DNA from: Spirodela intermedia
Taxonomy: Eukaryota; Streptophyta; Magnoliopsida; Alismatales; Araceae
DNA: 64,000 nucleotides
Direction of reading: 5' to 3'
NCBI GenBank assembly: GCA_902729315.2
Contig: LR746264.1
Span: 9,579,878 to 9,643,877, forward strand
This document shows positions 34,486-49,268 of this stretch, in pieces. Position 1 is the first letter of the stretch. Each line of letters begins with the position of its first letter. The notes below the pieces were generated by a model. It had not been told where the DNA came from, ran no database searches, and saw only the letters and a program-made list of their open reading frames with translations. A program made the translations under genes and the position numbers.

Positions 34486-36451
34486 ATGATGAACAAATCC
34501 TGAAATAAGAGCGTACTTTCTATCATAAAAAACGAATAAACTAGTTTATATAAGTAGTTGATGAACCATATTTAATTAAAAAAAAGATGGATAATCCAGA
34601 GAAAAGAACATTGTACGCAATATATGGCCAAAAAAAATGTACCTCTGCATGGAATAGAGGAGAAACGACATGAAGAAGGGTACATAATATGAAGCGAAAT
34701 ACAGATTTCAAATGATACCAGCCCACACATAAAATTCAACACAAAGCAGCCATCAGAAAATTAATATATGAAACATCCTAAAGCAACCTTGATTCAAAAG
34801 CAAATGGATACACATTTTATGGGAAGATCATAGTGATACAACCTTAAATTATATAGGTCCTTTGATGCTCAAGGTGGCATTTAAATTGTTCAAAAAACCC
34901 AGACAAGTAGTCATTCTTATGATAGAAAATCAGGCTTTGAAGGAAATATGACGAAAGGAATGATGAAAAGAGATGACGAATTTAAACTCCAATAGCACGT
35001 CACAGAATACAAAATAAGATGGATATTTTTGCGATAAAAGGTTACTGATCGATAAATGCTTAGGCACCATTGTGCCACTATCCGATGAGGAATGATTGTG
35101 TAAGCTCATAGACATAACATGGTCCATGTGGTCGAGCCTACACACTTGAAAATTGCATGATGAACCTAAAAACATTTCGAGGTATAAAATCAAACAGATT
35201 TTCATCTCCATGAGATTGATCTAAAGAATCAACTGGTTAAAAGGGTTATCCCAGTTATTAATAAGATCCATCAGTAACCACATTCACCATCTCTATGTGT
35301 ACTACATTTCCCCCAAAGAATGCAAGCAGAGTAAATTAGAGGTGATGAAGGGAAAAATGCAAGAAGCGTAGATTGCAAGAGAGAGAGAAGCATGATATTC
35401 TAGTTTTCCAAAGTCCACACACCATGCTAAGCATTTTCAAGGACACATCTAGGTGACTGTCGGATAAAAGAAGAGGTGCAGAAGATCTTAGACGTTCCTG
35501 AGTAGGAAAGCAGCAAGAAGGAAACGAAAAGAATCAAAGGAGAAAAGAAAGGAAAACAAGTGGAAGAAAAGGGATGGGAACCGTTCTCTATTCCCCCCCC
35601 AGAAAGGAAAAAGGTAGACAGAGATTTCATGTGATCAGACGTTTAAGAAAGGAAACAGAGGAGACAAGTAGAAAAATGTTAGAAGGGCGACATCCAAATA
35701 TGCTGTTGGATGGAGCTCTGCACCTTGTAAAAGGGTCGTGAGGAACCCTAGGAGACCATGTACCTCAGAAATTTTTTCGCTAGCTCTGGGTATGACAGAT
35801 CGTTTAGTACAAAAGATCAAGGAAGAAAATGGCAAAACAAAACTGAAGTTGGTACAAGGTAGAGTAGATCGGTGACAGGACAGAAAACAAGGCGACATAG
35901 CGTCGAAATTCCTAGAGCCCAAGAGAGATTTCTCCAAACTCAGAGAAGAACTCCAACGAGGGCAAGAACATGGAACAAGAAACGGAAGCGATCTCCCATC
36001 CACACCTTCTCCGATAACTCTGTCAGGCGGGAGCAGAAGATTCCCAACCACGCCGCCGCGGGACCTAACGCCCGGCGCCACCTCCTTCCGCTCCCCGGCC
36101 GCCCGTCGCGGCGATCGCTCCTTTCGCCACGACGCGGATGTGCCGCCGCCGCCGTCGCCGCCGTTCCGAAACCGATCCCTGTACTGCATTCTCGGAAGAG
36201 AACTAGGGGAGAGAGAAGACCCCGGGGATCCGAAGACCCCGGCCACGCGCTACCGAGCAGAGGAGAGCGGATCAGATATCAACCGACGCACACGGGAGGA
36301 GCGAGCCCTAGCTAGAGTTTTAAGGGGACGAACTCGCTGAACCCGCCAACAATCCCCCGCAACCTCCTGGATCACCTCAGCACAAACGAAACGGACGCGA
36401 CAGGGAGAGGGAGAGCAACTGTGGGAGGTGGACAGGCGCGCAACGGCAAAC

Positions 36452-36498
<47 letters not shown>

Positions 36499-38722
36499 GA
36501 AGGGAGAGGTAGAGATCGACTAATAAATGAGGGGGTGGGGAGAAGCTGTCCTCCTTCCGCCACTCTAGCTAGCGATGGATCACTCCATTTTGAACTTTCA
36601 AAACGCCTCGCTGCGCCCGCTCGCCCGAGTCCTCTGACACTGGCCTCGGTGAGCAGGGCGACCGCCCGGCGCGGTGGCGCTGCGACCGTAAGCCTTCTCT
36701 GAACCACGTTCCGAAAAAGAACCAGAACCTCGAGCTCGAAAAAGGAACGGGACCCGATGAGCCCGCCGCCCTGTAAAAAAAACCAGCTCTTTACTGGAAT
36801 GGTGAGGGAGAGGGGGAGAGACGGCGCGTAATTAAAGGAAGAGGAGCGTCGCTCAACGGCGGCACCACCCCCCCTCCCTCCGGCTCTCCACAGTAGCACT
36901 TCCGCCACGGTCCAAACGGTGACACCTCACGGCAGGCGGCAGAAAAGATGTGGAAAGCGACAGGGCAGCGGGGGAAGACAGCAGCCCACCGCGCCGCTGC
37001 TGCAGGCTGGCACATAAACAAGGCGAGCTCTCTCACCAAGTGGGTCGTCTCTTCCTCCTCCTCCTCCGCCGCCGCCGCCGCCAGCGGAAGGATCAGGGCG
37101 ACGTCATCGCACCTCCACAGGATGACGACATGAACGGCGCCGTGAGCGAGAACCTCCACAGGATTAAAAATCCAAGGGATCCGTACGGAGACGGCTCCAT
37201 GGCCGACCCCACAGCCTCACATCGGAATGTCGGCCGTCCTGCTCCTTCGCATGGCGGGAAGGAGCTCGTCTTTTTGGTTTCTTCACTTAGAAATGGGGGA
37301 GAGGGTCGTCACCCACTGAATCCAGTTCTTTCTCTCCGCGGGAGCTTGCCCCCTGTCGTCAACGATTTATCAAACGGTTCATCAGAACAAGCTTCCTGAA
37401 GAATCAAGCTTCCCTCCCTAGTTCTCCTACTCCCTTCAGTCCTCGCCGCCTTCTCATAATCCTCCCAATTCAATGCATAAATGCGATTAAAACTTACAGA
37501 TTAAGGGTCTAATCACTAATCACATCAACGGATGCAAACTTTCTCGGCATGCTAGGAACTAGAAAACTAGGTCAACCCGTTGGTCAAACCGGGCACATAT
37601 CATTCAACTCATGTCCGGGTCGGCTAGGCTACCACCATCAAATGCATGCTTGCTTGTTGTACACACGATCCGTTGGTCACAGCATGCTTTAAATCAGCTC
37701 AGATCTTCATTTTGCCCAAGAGAGTCTTGAATGATTCTACTCAACTGAGACAATAGAATTAGAGCATACTTGAAGTTATCATATTATGGAATTGTATCAT
37801 TATTTTCTCATTATATTCCGGTTCGGTCAAATGCAGCCTCTGCTTTGAATCAGATACAAGAAAGGTTGCATTACAGATATATTCTTTCCAACTATAGTCT
37901 TATCTGTTCTAGTCATCAAAGTCCATATACTATCCTTTTATAGCATATTGTATGACCCACCAATTTTTTGAAATGAAAGTTACAATAAAAAGAACTTATA
38001 AAAAATTGATTTTGCATTTATTTAGTATGATTAGGAGAAAAAACTTCATTCAGACCATGAAAACAGTAGAATTACAGTCGGCTCAGGTGAAAGAGGTGGC
38101 CTGATTTGCATCCCTTCTCCATCTCCTACCTCCTACTTCCTGATTTCCCAGTCATCCATTGCTCTCTTGTTCTCATTCAGCTGAAAGGCATCTGCTGTGG
38201 GCATGAATGGATAAAAATTTCATTGCCCTGTTCTACATTCTTTCTCAGAGCATATATGCACAGAAGGCCTATCATTCGCTATGATTTATTTAAACTGAGA
38301 TAAGGCTATAAACAGAGTGCGGAATAAAGATTGTGCTTAAGCAGGACCACTATCTGGCTCACATAGTGAATGAGCTCCCTGGGCAGAACTCAAGTATCTC
38401 CGTTGGGTGGGTCTGTAGTGCAATCCCTGCATACATAGTTCCTCATCTCCAGTCTCTGAAAATGGTGCAATCCGCAATCCAAGAAGGAAATGCGTCTCAA
38501 CTAAAGAGAAATCAGCCAACACCATGCTGTCTGCACCTTATTGGTGGTTGTGCCGATTGCTAGAATCAAAGAGGAATGGAAAAGGTATGATAAAAACCTC
38601 GCAAGATGATCGAAGAACGAAGATAAACGGGAAAGAAAAAAAGTTTGGAACCACCCAGTTAGTCAGCATTGCGTCCTTTTGATCTTACACACCACCATCA
38701 TGGCTCCATTGATAAACGGCCC
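34486..38722. other. TRM upstream region and gene-poor spacer
   Basis: The stretch 34500-35600 is AT-rich and probably the first intron of the TRM gene. A GC-rich block at 35950-36310 carries an upstream ATG followed by Gly codons (GGC run) on the minus strand and is a good candidate for the TRM 5' leader exon. An exon junction could not be fixed. A GA run lies at 36449-36496 and a GCC-triplet run near 37070-37083. Long ORFs at 35635-36246 and 36372-36908 (-) are low-complexity and unrecognised. From 37400 to 38720 nothing was recognised beyond the 3' flank of SG1. Confidence 0.4.
36449..36496. repeat. (GA)n microsatellite
   Basis: This is an uninterrupted GA run of about 48 bp. It creates a Ser-Leu-repeat ORF on the minus strand that should not be annotated. 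Confidence 0.95.
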
Positions 38723-39823
38723 TTACCTATCCAATGGAGCAGCTCTCCTGTTCTCATCGATCTGGGAGAAAACCTTCATGGCTACCATATTTTCATCGAA
38801 GTACTGAGCGTATGGATGCTCTTTTGGGACAAGCTGCCGATATTTCTGAAATTGCTTCTCTGCCTCGTCCTTCTTGTGCAACAACGAGTAGACGATGCCC
38901 TGACACAGATAAGGACGGAAGTCTCTCGGCTCTTCCTTGACCAGATCCTGGTAAAGCTTGAGGGCCTCCAGGTAGTTTCCCTCCAAGACCTTGACCTGCG
39001 CCACGAGTAACTTGAAATCTCTCAGATCGTCATTCCTCTTCTCCTTCTTGCAGAGCTCCATTGCACCCTCAATCCTCTTTAGGACGCCTCCGAGGTCTCC
39101 CTCTGCCTCGGTCTGCCAAGCCGCCATCACCAGCCCATGGTAGGCCTCGACGAGCATTGGGTCTCTCCGCAGCATATCCTCAAATCCTTGCTTTGCTGTT
39201 TCTGTCTCTCCGTCGTAGCTCTGCAGGTGGGCCTTCAGAAGAGGGAGATCCTTCTCGCCAGGCTCAAGGATGATCAGGCGGTCCACAATAGCAATCGCCT
39301 CAGGGAGCTTCTGCGTCTTTATCTTGAGTTCCATCAAGGAGCGGAGAGCCTTGATATCCTCCGGGTGGGAATCCAAGAAATCCTCGAGGAACTTCACCTT
39401 TTCCTCCTCCGAAAGGGTCTCCGGGCCACCGACGACAGGGGAGGGAGAAGGGAGATGTTCCGATTGGGCGGGGGGTTGGGCGGGGGGTTGGGCGGGGGAC
39501 AACACGGCGAGGGCGACGGAAGACTTGTGCAGGCGCGAGAGGAAGAGGGCAGCGCCGGCCACGAGCGCGATGCATGCTGGTCTCACCAAGGACGAGATCG
39601 TCCTTCCTAGGGTCATATCCCAGGTCTCCCCTGAAGAATCCACAGAGGTGATTCTCCGAGCGGCGGATGAGGCTCGGATTGAGAACCGACGACGGCTCCG
39701 GGGGGCACGCAGAGCCAGGAGCGGCTTCACTGACAGCGACGGGGGAGAGCGGGAGAGGAAAGGAACTAGAGGACGCCGGAGCAGGCCTTGGTGGACGCCA
39801 CAAAGGGATTCCATCGTCTGCAA
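38723..39823 (-). CDS. SG1: SLOW GREEN 1-like chloroplast TPR protein
   Basis: This is an intronless ORF of 366 residues, against 343 in the Arabidopsis protein. Residues 1-65 are rich in Arg, Ser, Ala and Leu, as in a chloroplast transit peptide. A hydrophobic segment near 80-97 (LVRPACIALVAGAALFL) could be a membrane anchor. A PAQPPAQPPAQ repeat follows. TPR-like helices fill about 135-350, for example LSEEEKVKFLEDFLDSHPEDIKALRSLMELK, GFEDMLRRDPMLVEAYHGLV, NYLEALKLYQDLVKEEP and DEAEKQFQKYRQLVPKEHPY. SG1 is needed for chloroplast development and greening (family knowledge). It is divergent with the DHAR gene across 819 bp that carries TGGGCC and AGCCCA motifs. An alternative start is the second Met (MESLC), three codons later. 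Confidence 0.9.
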   Translation of the reverse strand: MQTMESLCGVHQGLLRRPLVPFLSRSPPSLSVKPLLALRAPRSRRRFSIRASSAARRITSVDSSGETWDMTLGRTISSLVRPACIALVAGAALFLSRLHKSSVALAVLSPAQPPAQPPAQSEHLPSPSPVVGGPETLSEEEKVKFLEDFLDSHPEDIKALRSLMELKIKTQKLPEAIAIVDRLIILEPGEKDLPLLKAHLQSYDGETETAKQGFEDMLRRDPMLVEAYHGLVMAAWQTEAEGDLGGVLKRIEGAMELCKKEKRNDDLRDFKLLVAQVKVLEGNYLEALKLYQDLVKEEPRDFRPYLCQGIVYSLLHKKDEAEKQFQKYRQLVPKEHPYAQYFDENMVAMKVFSQIDENRRAAPLDR

Positions 39824-40642
39824 TTCCTCCTCCTCCTCCGGCGACCTTCTTCCGCAGGTTCCGACTGATCTCGCCGGCGTTTCTCCCTACTCTTCGGTAC
39901 GTCGCCGCCGACGCGGGCGACTGCTTTGATTCCAAACTTCCTAAACCCTTCAGGAATATGCCGCCTACTCCAAACCTCGCAACGTTATCCTCTCCCGTCC
40001 GGTAAACTTACCACCCATCACGTTACCAACGGCTCGGCCTATTTCCTCAACCAGCTTAGTGGTCGTTCCCCAATGGGCCTAGCCCATTAACAGCCCAAAA
40101 AACACCACGTCCTTCAGAAGAAATTTCCCAGTATTTTGACCAGTCCCCAGATGGATGAATCATACTCCACGTGGGGTTTGTTAGGTTTTTTAAGGCGTTT
40201 AGGCGCTCCGTTGACCGTATGAACGGACCGAGCTCCTGCCACGAAGACAAGGGATCCTCCAGATGGTCGTACCGTCAAGTGGGGGTTAAATTGCAATACT
40301 TTAAATGACTGGTGGGAAAATATTATTATCTGCATATAAATGTGTATCTATTGAATTTTTCATTTATACACATGTCCAGTCACCTACTACCGCGGTAATT
40401 CCTCAGGTCCGGTGCTGCGGCAGATCTGCGAGCACTAAAATGTGCACCACGATAAAGTAGCTACGAAGTACAGGAGTGGCCGGGAAGACCGTTTTTAAAC
40501 AGCTCCGCCGGAGCAGCATACTAACGGTGACGCAGTGCATAAATCCCAGGCGTCATCCTCTCTCCCTTTCATAGGCTCGTTCCGCCTTCCTGTCCACTTC
40601 TCTGCGAGGGTCGATACTCGGGATCATAGATCGTAGGAGGCA
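39824..40642. promoter_or_regulatory. Shared head-to-head promoter region of SG1 and DHAR
   Basis: SG1 runs leftward and DHAR runs rightward from this 819-bp interval. A group of site II-like motifs (ATGGGCCTAGCCCATT, then AGCCCAAA) lies near 40072-40098, closer to the SG1 side. The DHAR side has a weak TATA-like GCATAAATC near 40537 and CT-rich leader sequence. Sharing of regulatory elements is inferred from geometry only. Confidence 0.5.
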
Positions 40643-44878
<4,236 letters not shown>

Positions 44879-45956
44879 AGACCATGACCCCTCCCCCAAT
44901 CTATCATCCGTGTCCTCTTTGTGCTCTTGTGACCGCATGCTGCAGCGGTTGATGGACATCTGTCATGTAGTATCGGCGGGCCGGGCCGATTCACTCATTT
45001 CTCAGAAACCCGGGCCCGATATGGGCTGAGAGTAGGTCTGAATAAGGGTCTTAATCGGCATTAATGACGATGAATCGTCCTCCTTGGGCCCATTACTTAG
45101 TACCCTCCCCCTCCTCCATGCATGCCTGAAGAGAGAGAAAGAGGAGAGAGAGAGAGATTCTGGATTCAGGGTTGGAGATTAATGTTCACTGAGTCATGTC
45201 TAAGACCGACCGGACTTCCTAGTTAATCATCAGGTCAGATCGTGTCGGGGGATCTAACACGATATCGAGCCGCGGTTAGCATGGCGAGTCGTGTTGGCAA
45301 GCCCGCGTTTTTATCACGTGTCAAGTCATCTCAAGAGACGACGTGGCCGTCCACGTCGGCGAAGAAACACGCCGCCCTGCATGGCGAGGCGGATCGTTCG
45401 CTTTTTATCATGTGTCGTATGTGGCTGTTTGTTCGACCACTCCTCCACGTCGGAACGCGCTCAAAAGGCGCCTCCCTCAATGCTCACACCACGTTTTTAT
45501 CACGTGCGATATGTCGGCAGCTTCGGACAGCGTCCACGTCAGCGGAGGAGACGAAGAACTCGAAGCGCGCCGCCGGCTAGCGATTTGCTCGTCTGACGTG
45601 GAGTCGTAGATATTTTCCAAACACGATGTTTGGAAATATCTCTTGGAGTTGACAAGTCAACTCTCTGCGCAGTACTAGAGACTGATTCTAGGGGTACATT
45701 TAATAAATAAAATAATTAACAGGTAGGGTGAGTGTCAGTTAGCTTCATGGATTCTTTCCCTAAAACACTATTAGCACGTGACGCGGCTAGCACGTGCAAA
45801 CGACCGAGGGCCGGCGGAGGCATGTTAGCCTGCAGATCCGTTGTTCTCGACCCTTGACCGTGACTGCACCGAGGCGAGGGAAGGGGAGAGAGAGAGAGAG
45901 AGAGAGGGAAGGAGGGGACTGAGAGAGAGAGAGGAGCCTCGGTCTTCTTCTCTCGG
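44879..45956. other. Spacer downstream of DHAR and of the TIGR01589 gene
   Basis: The two flanking genes converge here, so both terminators are expected. GGGCC motifs cluster at 44975-45095 (CGGGCCGGGCC, CCGGGCCCG, TGGGCCCAT). A G-box-bearing repeat lies at 45306-45600. No gene was recognised. Confidence 0.5.
45306..45600. repeat. Three degenerate 93-bp tandem units carrying G-box-like cores
   Basis: Units start near 45307, 45401 and 45493. Each begins with CG.TTTTTATCA and CACGTG or CATGTG, and has TCCACGTC.G roughly 40-50 bp later. Two of the three retain an exact CACGTG. Divergence between units is high. The repeat lies between two converging genes. Confidence 0.6.
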
Positions 45957-46459
45957 CTAGTCGTCCGAATCACTGGAGAGGGAATCGTGGATGACCTTCT
46001 GGATGCTTTGCATTGCCTCCACCGTCGGCGCTCTGTCCGTTTCGCGAGCGTACGCTTCGAAGAACTCCCTGTTCTCCTTCTCCAGCTCCTTCCAAACTGA
46101 AGCAGAAGCCCTCTCGTGTTACGGGGAGAGAGATCAAGAGATAGAGAGACAGAGAGAGAGAGGGAGCGAACCAGTGGAAGTGATGATGGGTTTGATGTTG
46201 GCGTGCTTGGAGAGGGCCTCGGCACACTCCTCTCGAGTCATGCGGAAAACGAGGCACTCCTCGATCAAGTGTTGCACCTGAAACCTTAAAACGCACCAGT
46301 TAGGGAGAATAGAACCGACTTCTTTCCCTCTCTCCCCCCCCCCTCTCTCTCTAACTCTCTCTCCCTCTCTCTCCCTCTCTCTCCCTCTCTCTCTCTTTCT
46401 ACCCAGAAGGAGAATCACGCTCTTACCATGCGGATATACGAAGCTGCGGCCTCGACCAT
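45957..46459 (-). CDS. Small plant-specific TIGR01589-family protein
   Basis: Three exons on the minus strand: 46459-46427, 46277-46172 and 46096-45957 with GT-AG junctions give 92 residues. The family is the uncharacterised plant-specific domain TIGR01589 (recognised from memory). Its signature is seen here as SYIRMVQHLIEECLVFRMTR, EECAEALSKHANIKPIITST and VWKELEKENREFFEAYAR, followed by a short acidic Ser/Asp tail (SLSSDSDD). The fold is probably helical, with no signal peptide or membrane segment. No biochemical role is known. The chosen ATG is the first in-frame one of the first exon. The 3' side of intron 1 is a long CT tract. Longer ORFs overlapping these exons in other frames are artefacts. 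Confidence 0.85.
46330..46396. repeat. CT-rich microsatellite in intron 1 of the TIGR01589 gene
   Basis: CTCTCTCC units and plain CT repeats fill the polypyrimidine stretch of the intron as seen on the plus strand. On the transcript it is a GA-rich tract after the first donor. Confidence 0.85.
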
Positions 46460-47834
46460 GATAACAGAGCTCCAGCAGCTCCTCTCTAGATCACATGGAA
46501 CAAAGAGATCAAGAAGAAGGAACCCGGATCTCTCGCTTCTCCGGCGGATCAGAAACGAATTGAAGAGGAACCAGGCGGAGAATGAGGCGGAGGAGACGGG
46601 CGGGAGGGGGGCTTAACGAAGGACGATGGGGAATAATAATCACCCACGGGAAGAGCTGCATAAGAGGGAAGAGGATGTAGGAGCGAGGGCCGGGGGTCCC
46701 AGGTATCACGTGGAAGACGAACCCCCATTGGCCAAAACGAGATTAGGAAGATTTCTCAAGCAACCCACCGGAAGGCACAAGTCTACCTGCGTCTGCTCCT
46801 CTTCACGTGAAGTGGGTCCTCAGAGATCCCCCCCCAGGACCCGGGCTTTGCTCGCCGACAGTGCGCCCAGTCCCCCTCCCGCCACCAACGGCCCGGCGAG
46901 CTGCCGTCTCTGGCCCGTCCTCCTCCTCCGCCGTCTCCCCTGGAGAGAAGACACCGCTCAAATTCGCATAGAATTCTCTGCAGAAAATGTTAAAAAGAAA
47001 CTCGAGATCCTAGAGAGGCCAGAGATGATCAAAGGGATGTAGGGGAGTGAGGAAGAAGGACGAGGTACCTCTCCCATTCACTGACGGCGACGCATGGCGG
47101 AGATGCGCTCGTCCGCATACTGTTCCACCGCCAGCTCCACCGTTGACGGCGACCGCTGCCTTGGTCCTCTCCCCGGAGAGGTGGGGACGTGGACGACCCT
47201 CGTGAAGGGAGAGAATGGCGGCTTCGCGACGAAGGAAGAGAGAGAGCCGTGGAAAAGCGTCGCCCTTTGGAGCAGCCCCACACTCCTACCAGTCTCCCTC
47301 TCCGCAGCTCGCGACCAGGAAAAATAAAAAAAAAAGGAGATGTGTAAGTGACCGGATATGGTGGGGGAAGGGGCGGGGAGGAACTCTTCTGCCCTCGCAA
47401 CAGACGAGGGGTCAGCTTCTCGGTCAACGATACAGAACCTGGTTCTTCACTCCGGGTGAACCCCACCCGGAGCTTAAAGTCAAATCCGAAGCTACTTCAT
47501 CCTATCCGATAGCCCCGCGAGGAAGCCGACGAGGCAGCCTGAGCCTCGGAGTTCCATCCGCCGGATCATTCGACCGGCAAGGTAAGCGATCCAATTACCT
47601 GTTCACTATGTCACCTATGTTCGACCATTGTCCGAGAAAACGAATCGACATATTATAAAACGTCTACATATTCCGATAATTTCCGTAGTCAAACAAGAGC
47701 TCAGTCAAAAGGGCCCCCCATCCGATGCCAGGTGTTCAGTCCCGGATTGATTCGGACCAACCCGTGGAAATTTGTTCGCAAGAAACAGCGGTGAGTATGC
47801 TATGGACGGATTTAGCCTTCAAAACACTTATGTT
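46460..47834. other. Upstream region of the TIGR01589 gene, no other gene seen
   Basis: The region is GC-rich, with ORFs of 60-147 codons on both strands that overlap one another and match no recognised family. The portion next to 46460 is the presumed leader and promoter of the TIGR01589 gene. The right end abuts the U12 snRNA promoter. Confidence 0.45.
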
Positions 47835-47846
47835 AGTCCCACATCG
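47835..47846 (+). promoter_or_regulatory. Plant snRNA upstream sequence element (USE)
   Basis: AGTCCCACATCG matches the plant USE consensus RTCCCACATCG exactly. It ends 31 bp before the TATA box. That longer spacing is the one typical of Pol II snRNA genes; Pol III types such as U6 are about 10 bp closer (known rule). Confidence 0.92.
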
Positions 47847-47877
47847 AATAATTGGAAAAAAGATAGATAGGCGTCCC

Positions 47878-47885
47878 TATAAATA
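47878..47885 (+). promoter_or_regulatory. TATA box of the U12 snRNA gene
   Basis: TATAAATA begins 31 bp upstream of the predicted U12 RNA 5' end, the standard TATA-to-start distance. Confidence 0.9.
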
Positions 47886-47908
47886 TACTAGGACCCCCAG
47901 CATTATAA

Positions 47909-48066
47909 ACTGCCTTAAACTAATGAGTAAGGAAAACAAAGCGAGCGGTGAAAGCTGCTCGCCGCGCTAGCACATTCATGCGCATGAATTTATGGAGGGG
48001 TTATAGGCTGGCCGAGCGTTGACGCTGCTTACTTTGCAGAACTCGCTTGTGCGGGCCTCCCGCGCC
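47909..48066 (+). ncRNA. U12: U12 minor-spliceosome snRNA
   Basis: U12 pairs with the branch site of U12-type introns. The 5' part reads CTGCCTTAAACTAATGAG and continues TAAGGAAAACAAA, nearly the same as the conserved U12 5' end with its branch-site recognition segment. CCTTA and TAAGG form stem I. GCGAGC..GCTCGC at 47941-47962 forms stem IIa. ATTCATGCGCATGAAT (47974-47989) is palindromic. An Sm-like site AATTTATGG follows at 47987-47995. In the 3' domain CTTACTTTGCAG (48028-48039) matches the conserved CUACUUUGCGG segment, and GGAGG (47994-47998) can pair with CCTCC (48056-48060). The promoter has a perfect USE and TATA with Pol II spacing. The 3' end is approximate; total length of about 150-165 nt fits. 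Stems and Sm site look intact, so the gene is probably functional. Confidence 0.92.
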
Positions 48067-48912
48067 CACCCCCAATACGTGAACCCCCAAGTTTCGTCGC
48101 ACGTGTGAGCCTATGGCTGGGTTGACGCGGTGTCACGGGGTAAAAGACCAAACCGCCGGTTTTTCTCAAATCACACTTGACCGGCCTCGACCATTCTCAG
48201 TCAACGCCGGGCAGCCTTTCGTCCTGCGGAAGCTCACCCTGACCCTACGGCGATAAGGCACGGAAGAAGGATTCCACTGAACTCGAAAGCTGCTTACAAG
48301 GGGGAAGGAGAAATGGGAGGAGCTTGACACGACGGCTCTCTTCTCCCTACGCTCTCGGCCGACTCCGAAACGGTGTCCCGCCGCTACGCCGGCGTCACCC
48401 GAACACCCGTCTCCTCCTCGAGAATTCCCCACACCGACGAGACCTCTCTCGTCCAAAGCTTCCTTCCTTCTCTACTCTTCTCAGAGAGCCAAGTACCCTT
48501 CGCCGCATTATTCTCCCTCGCCTTCCAGAGTAGTTCGGTAATCCTCCGCCGTATTATCCGTCCTCCCTCCTGCTTCTCTCTTCGATGATTTCGTCTGTCT
48601 GTTCCGGATCTCTCGTAGATCCGGCGAGACCGTTCCAGATTTGGGAGACTCTCTCCGCCGAGTTCCTGTTTTACCGCGTAGCCCGCGCTTCAGCTGCGCG
48701 TGTGAGACGCCCGCCTCCCTCCGCGTGTCTCGCGTGGTCTCTCCCAGTTCAACCCGGTCGAGAGATTCCGGGGGTGTCACACCCGGCGATCGGACGGAAT
48801 CGAACCAAAATGGAACATGTGGAATCTCACCAATGGAGGAGGAATTCTATAAGAGTACAACGTTTGTTATATTACAGGATGGGAGTAATTACCTGGTCAA
48901 CCGGATGGGTGG
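48067..48912. other. Spacer between U12 and the SULTR4 3' end
   Basis: The U12 3'-box and the SULTR4 terminator are expected here. CAAGTTTCG at about 48090-48098 resembles the plant snRNA 3' box only loosely. ORFs on both strands in 48160-48790 match nothing recognised. Confidence 0.45.
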
Positions 48913-49224
48913 CTAGACCTTATCTGCTGAAAGGAGGGGCTCTGTAGCGGTGGAGGGGTCAACGTCGTGGCCGGGCCGCTTCCGAACCCTCTGCGTCGGC
49001 GTATCCGCCGCCGCTGCAGCGCTGGCCGGCGGCCATGGCGGGCGCTCGCTGATGCTCTGGACGCGCTGGAGGCAGACCTGGACGGCGTCGTGGACGCGGA
49101 CGAAGTACCACTCCTTGCCCACCAAGTCGATGAGCCCGGATCTGGAGAGAGTCAACAGGACGTCCCTGTTTGGGTTGGCGATGGCGATCTGTGCGGCAAA
49201 CCACCAAGCGATGAGCCATTAATG

Positions 49225-49268
<44 letters not shown>

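Noticed and set aside
36372-36908. Minus-strand ORF of 178 codons
   Set aside because: It is built around a (GA)n microsatellite giving Ser-Leu repeats. The rest is low-complexity with no family resemblance.
45716-46296. Minus-strand ORFs of 169 and 108 codons
   Set aside because: They run through exons and introns of the TIGR01589 gene in wrong frames and cross a GA repeat.
46428-46616. Plus-strand ORF starting MRIYEAAAS
   Set aside because: It is antisense to the first exon of the TIGR01589 gene and has no support of its own.
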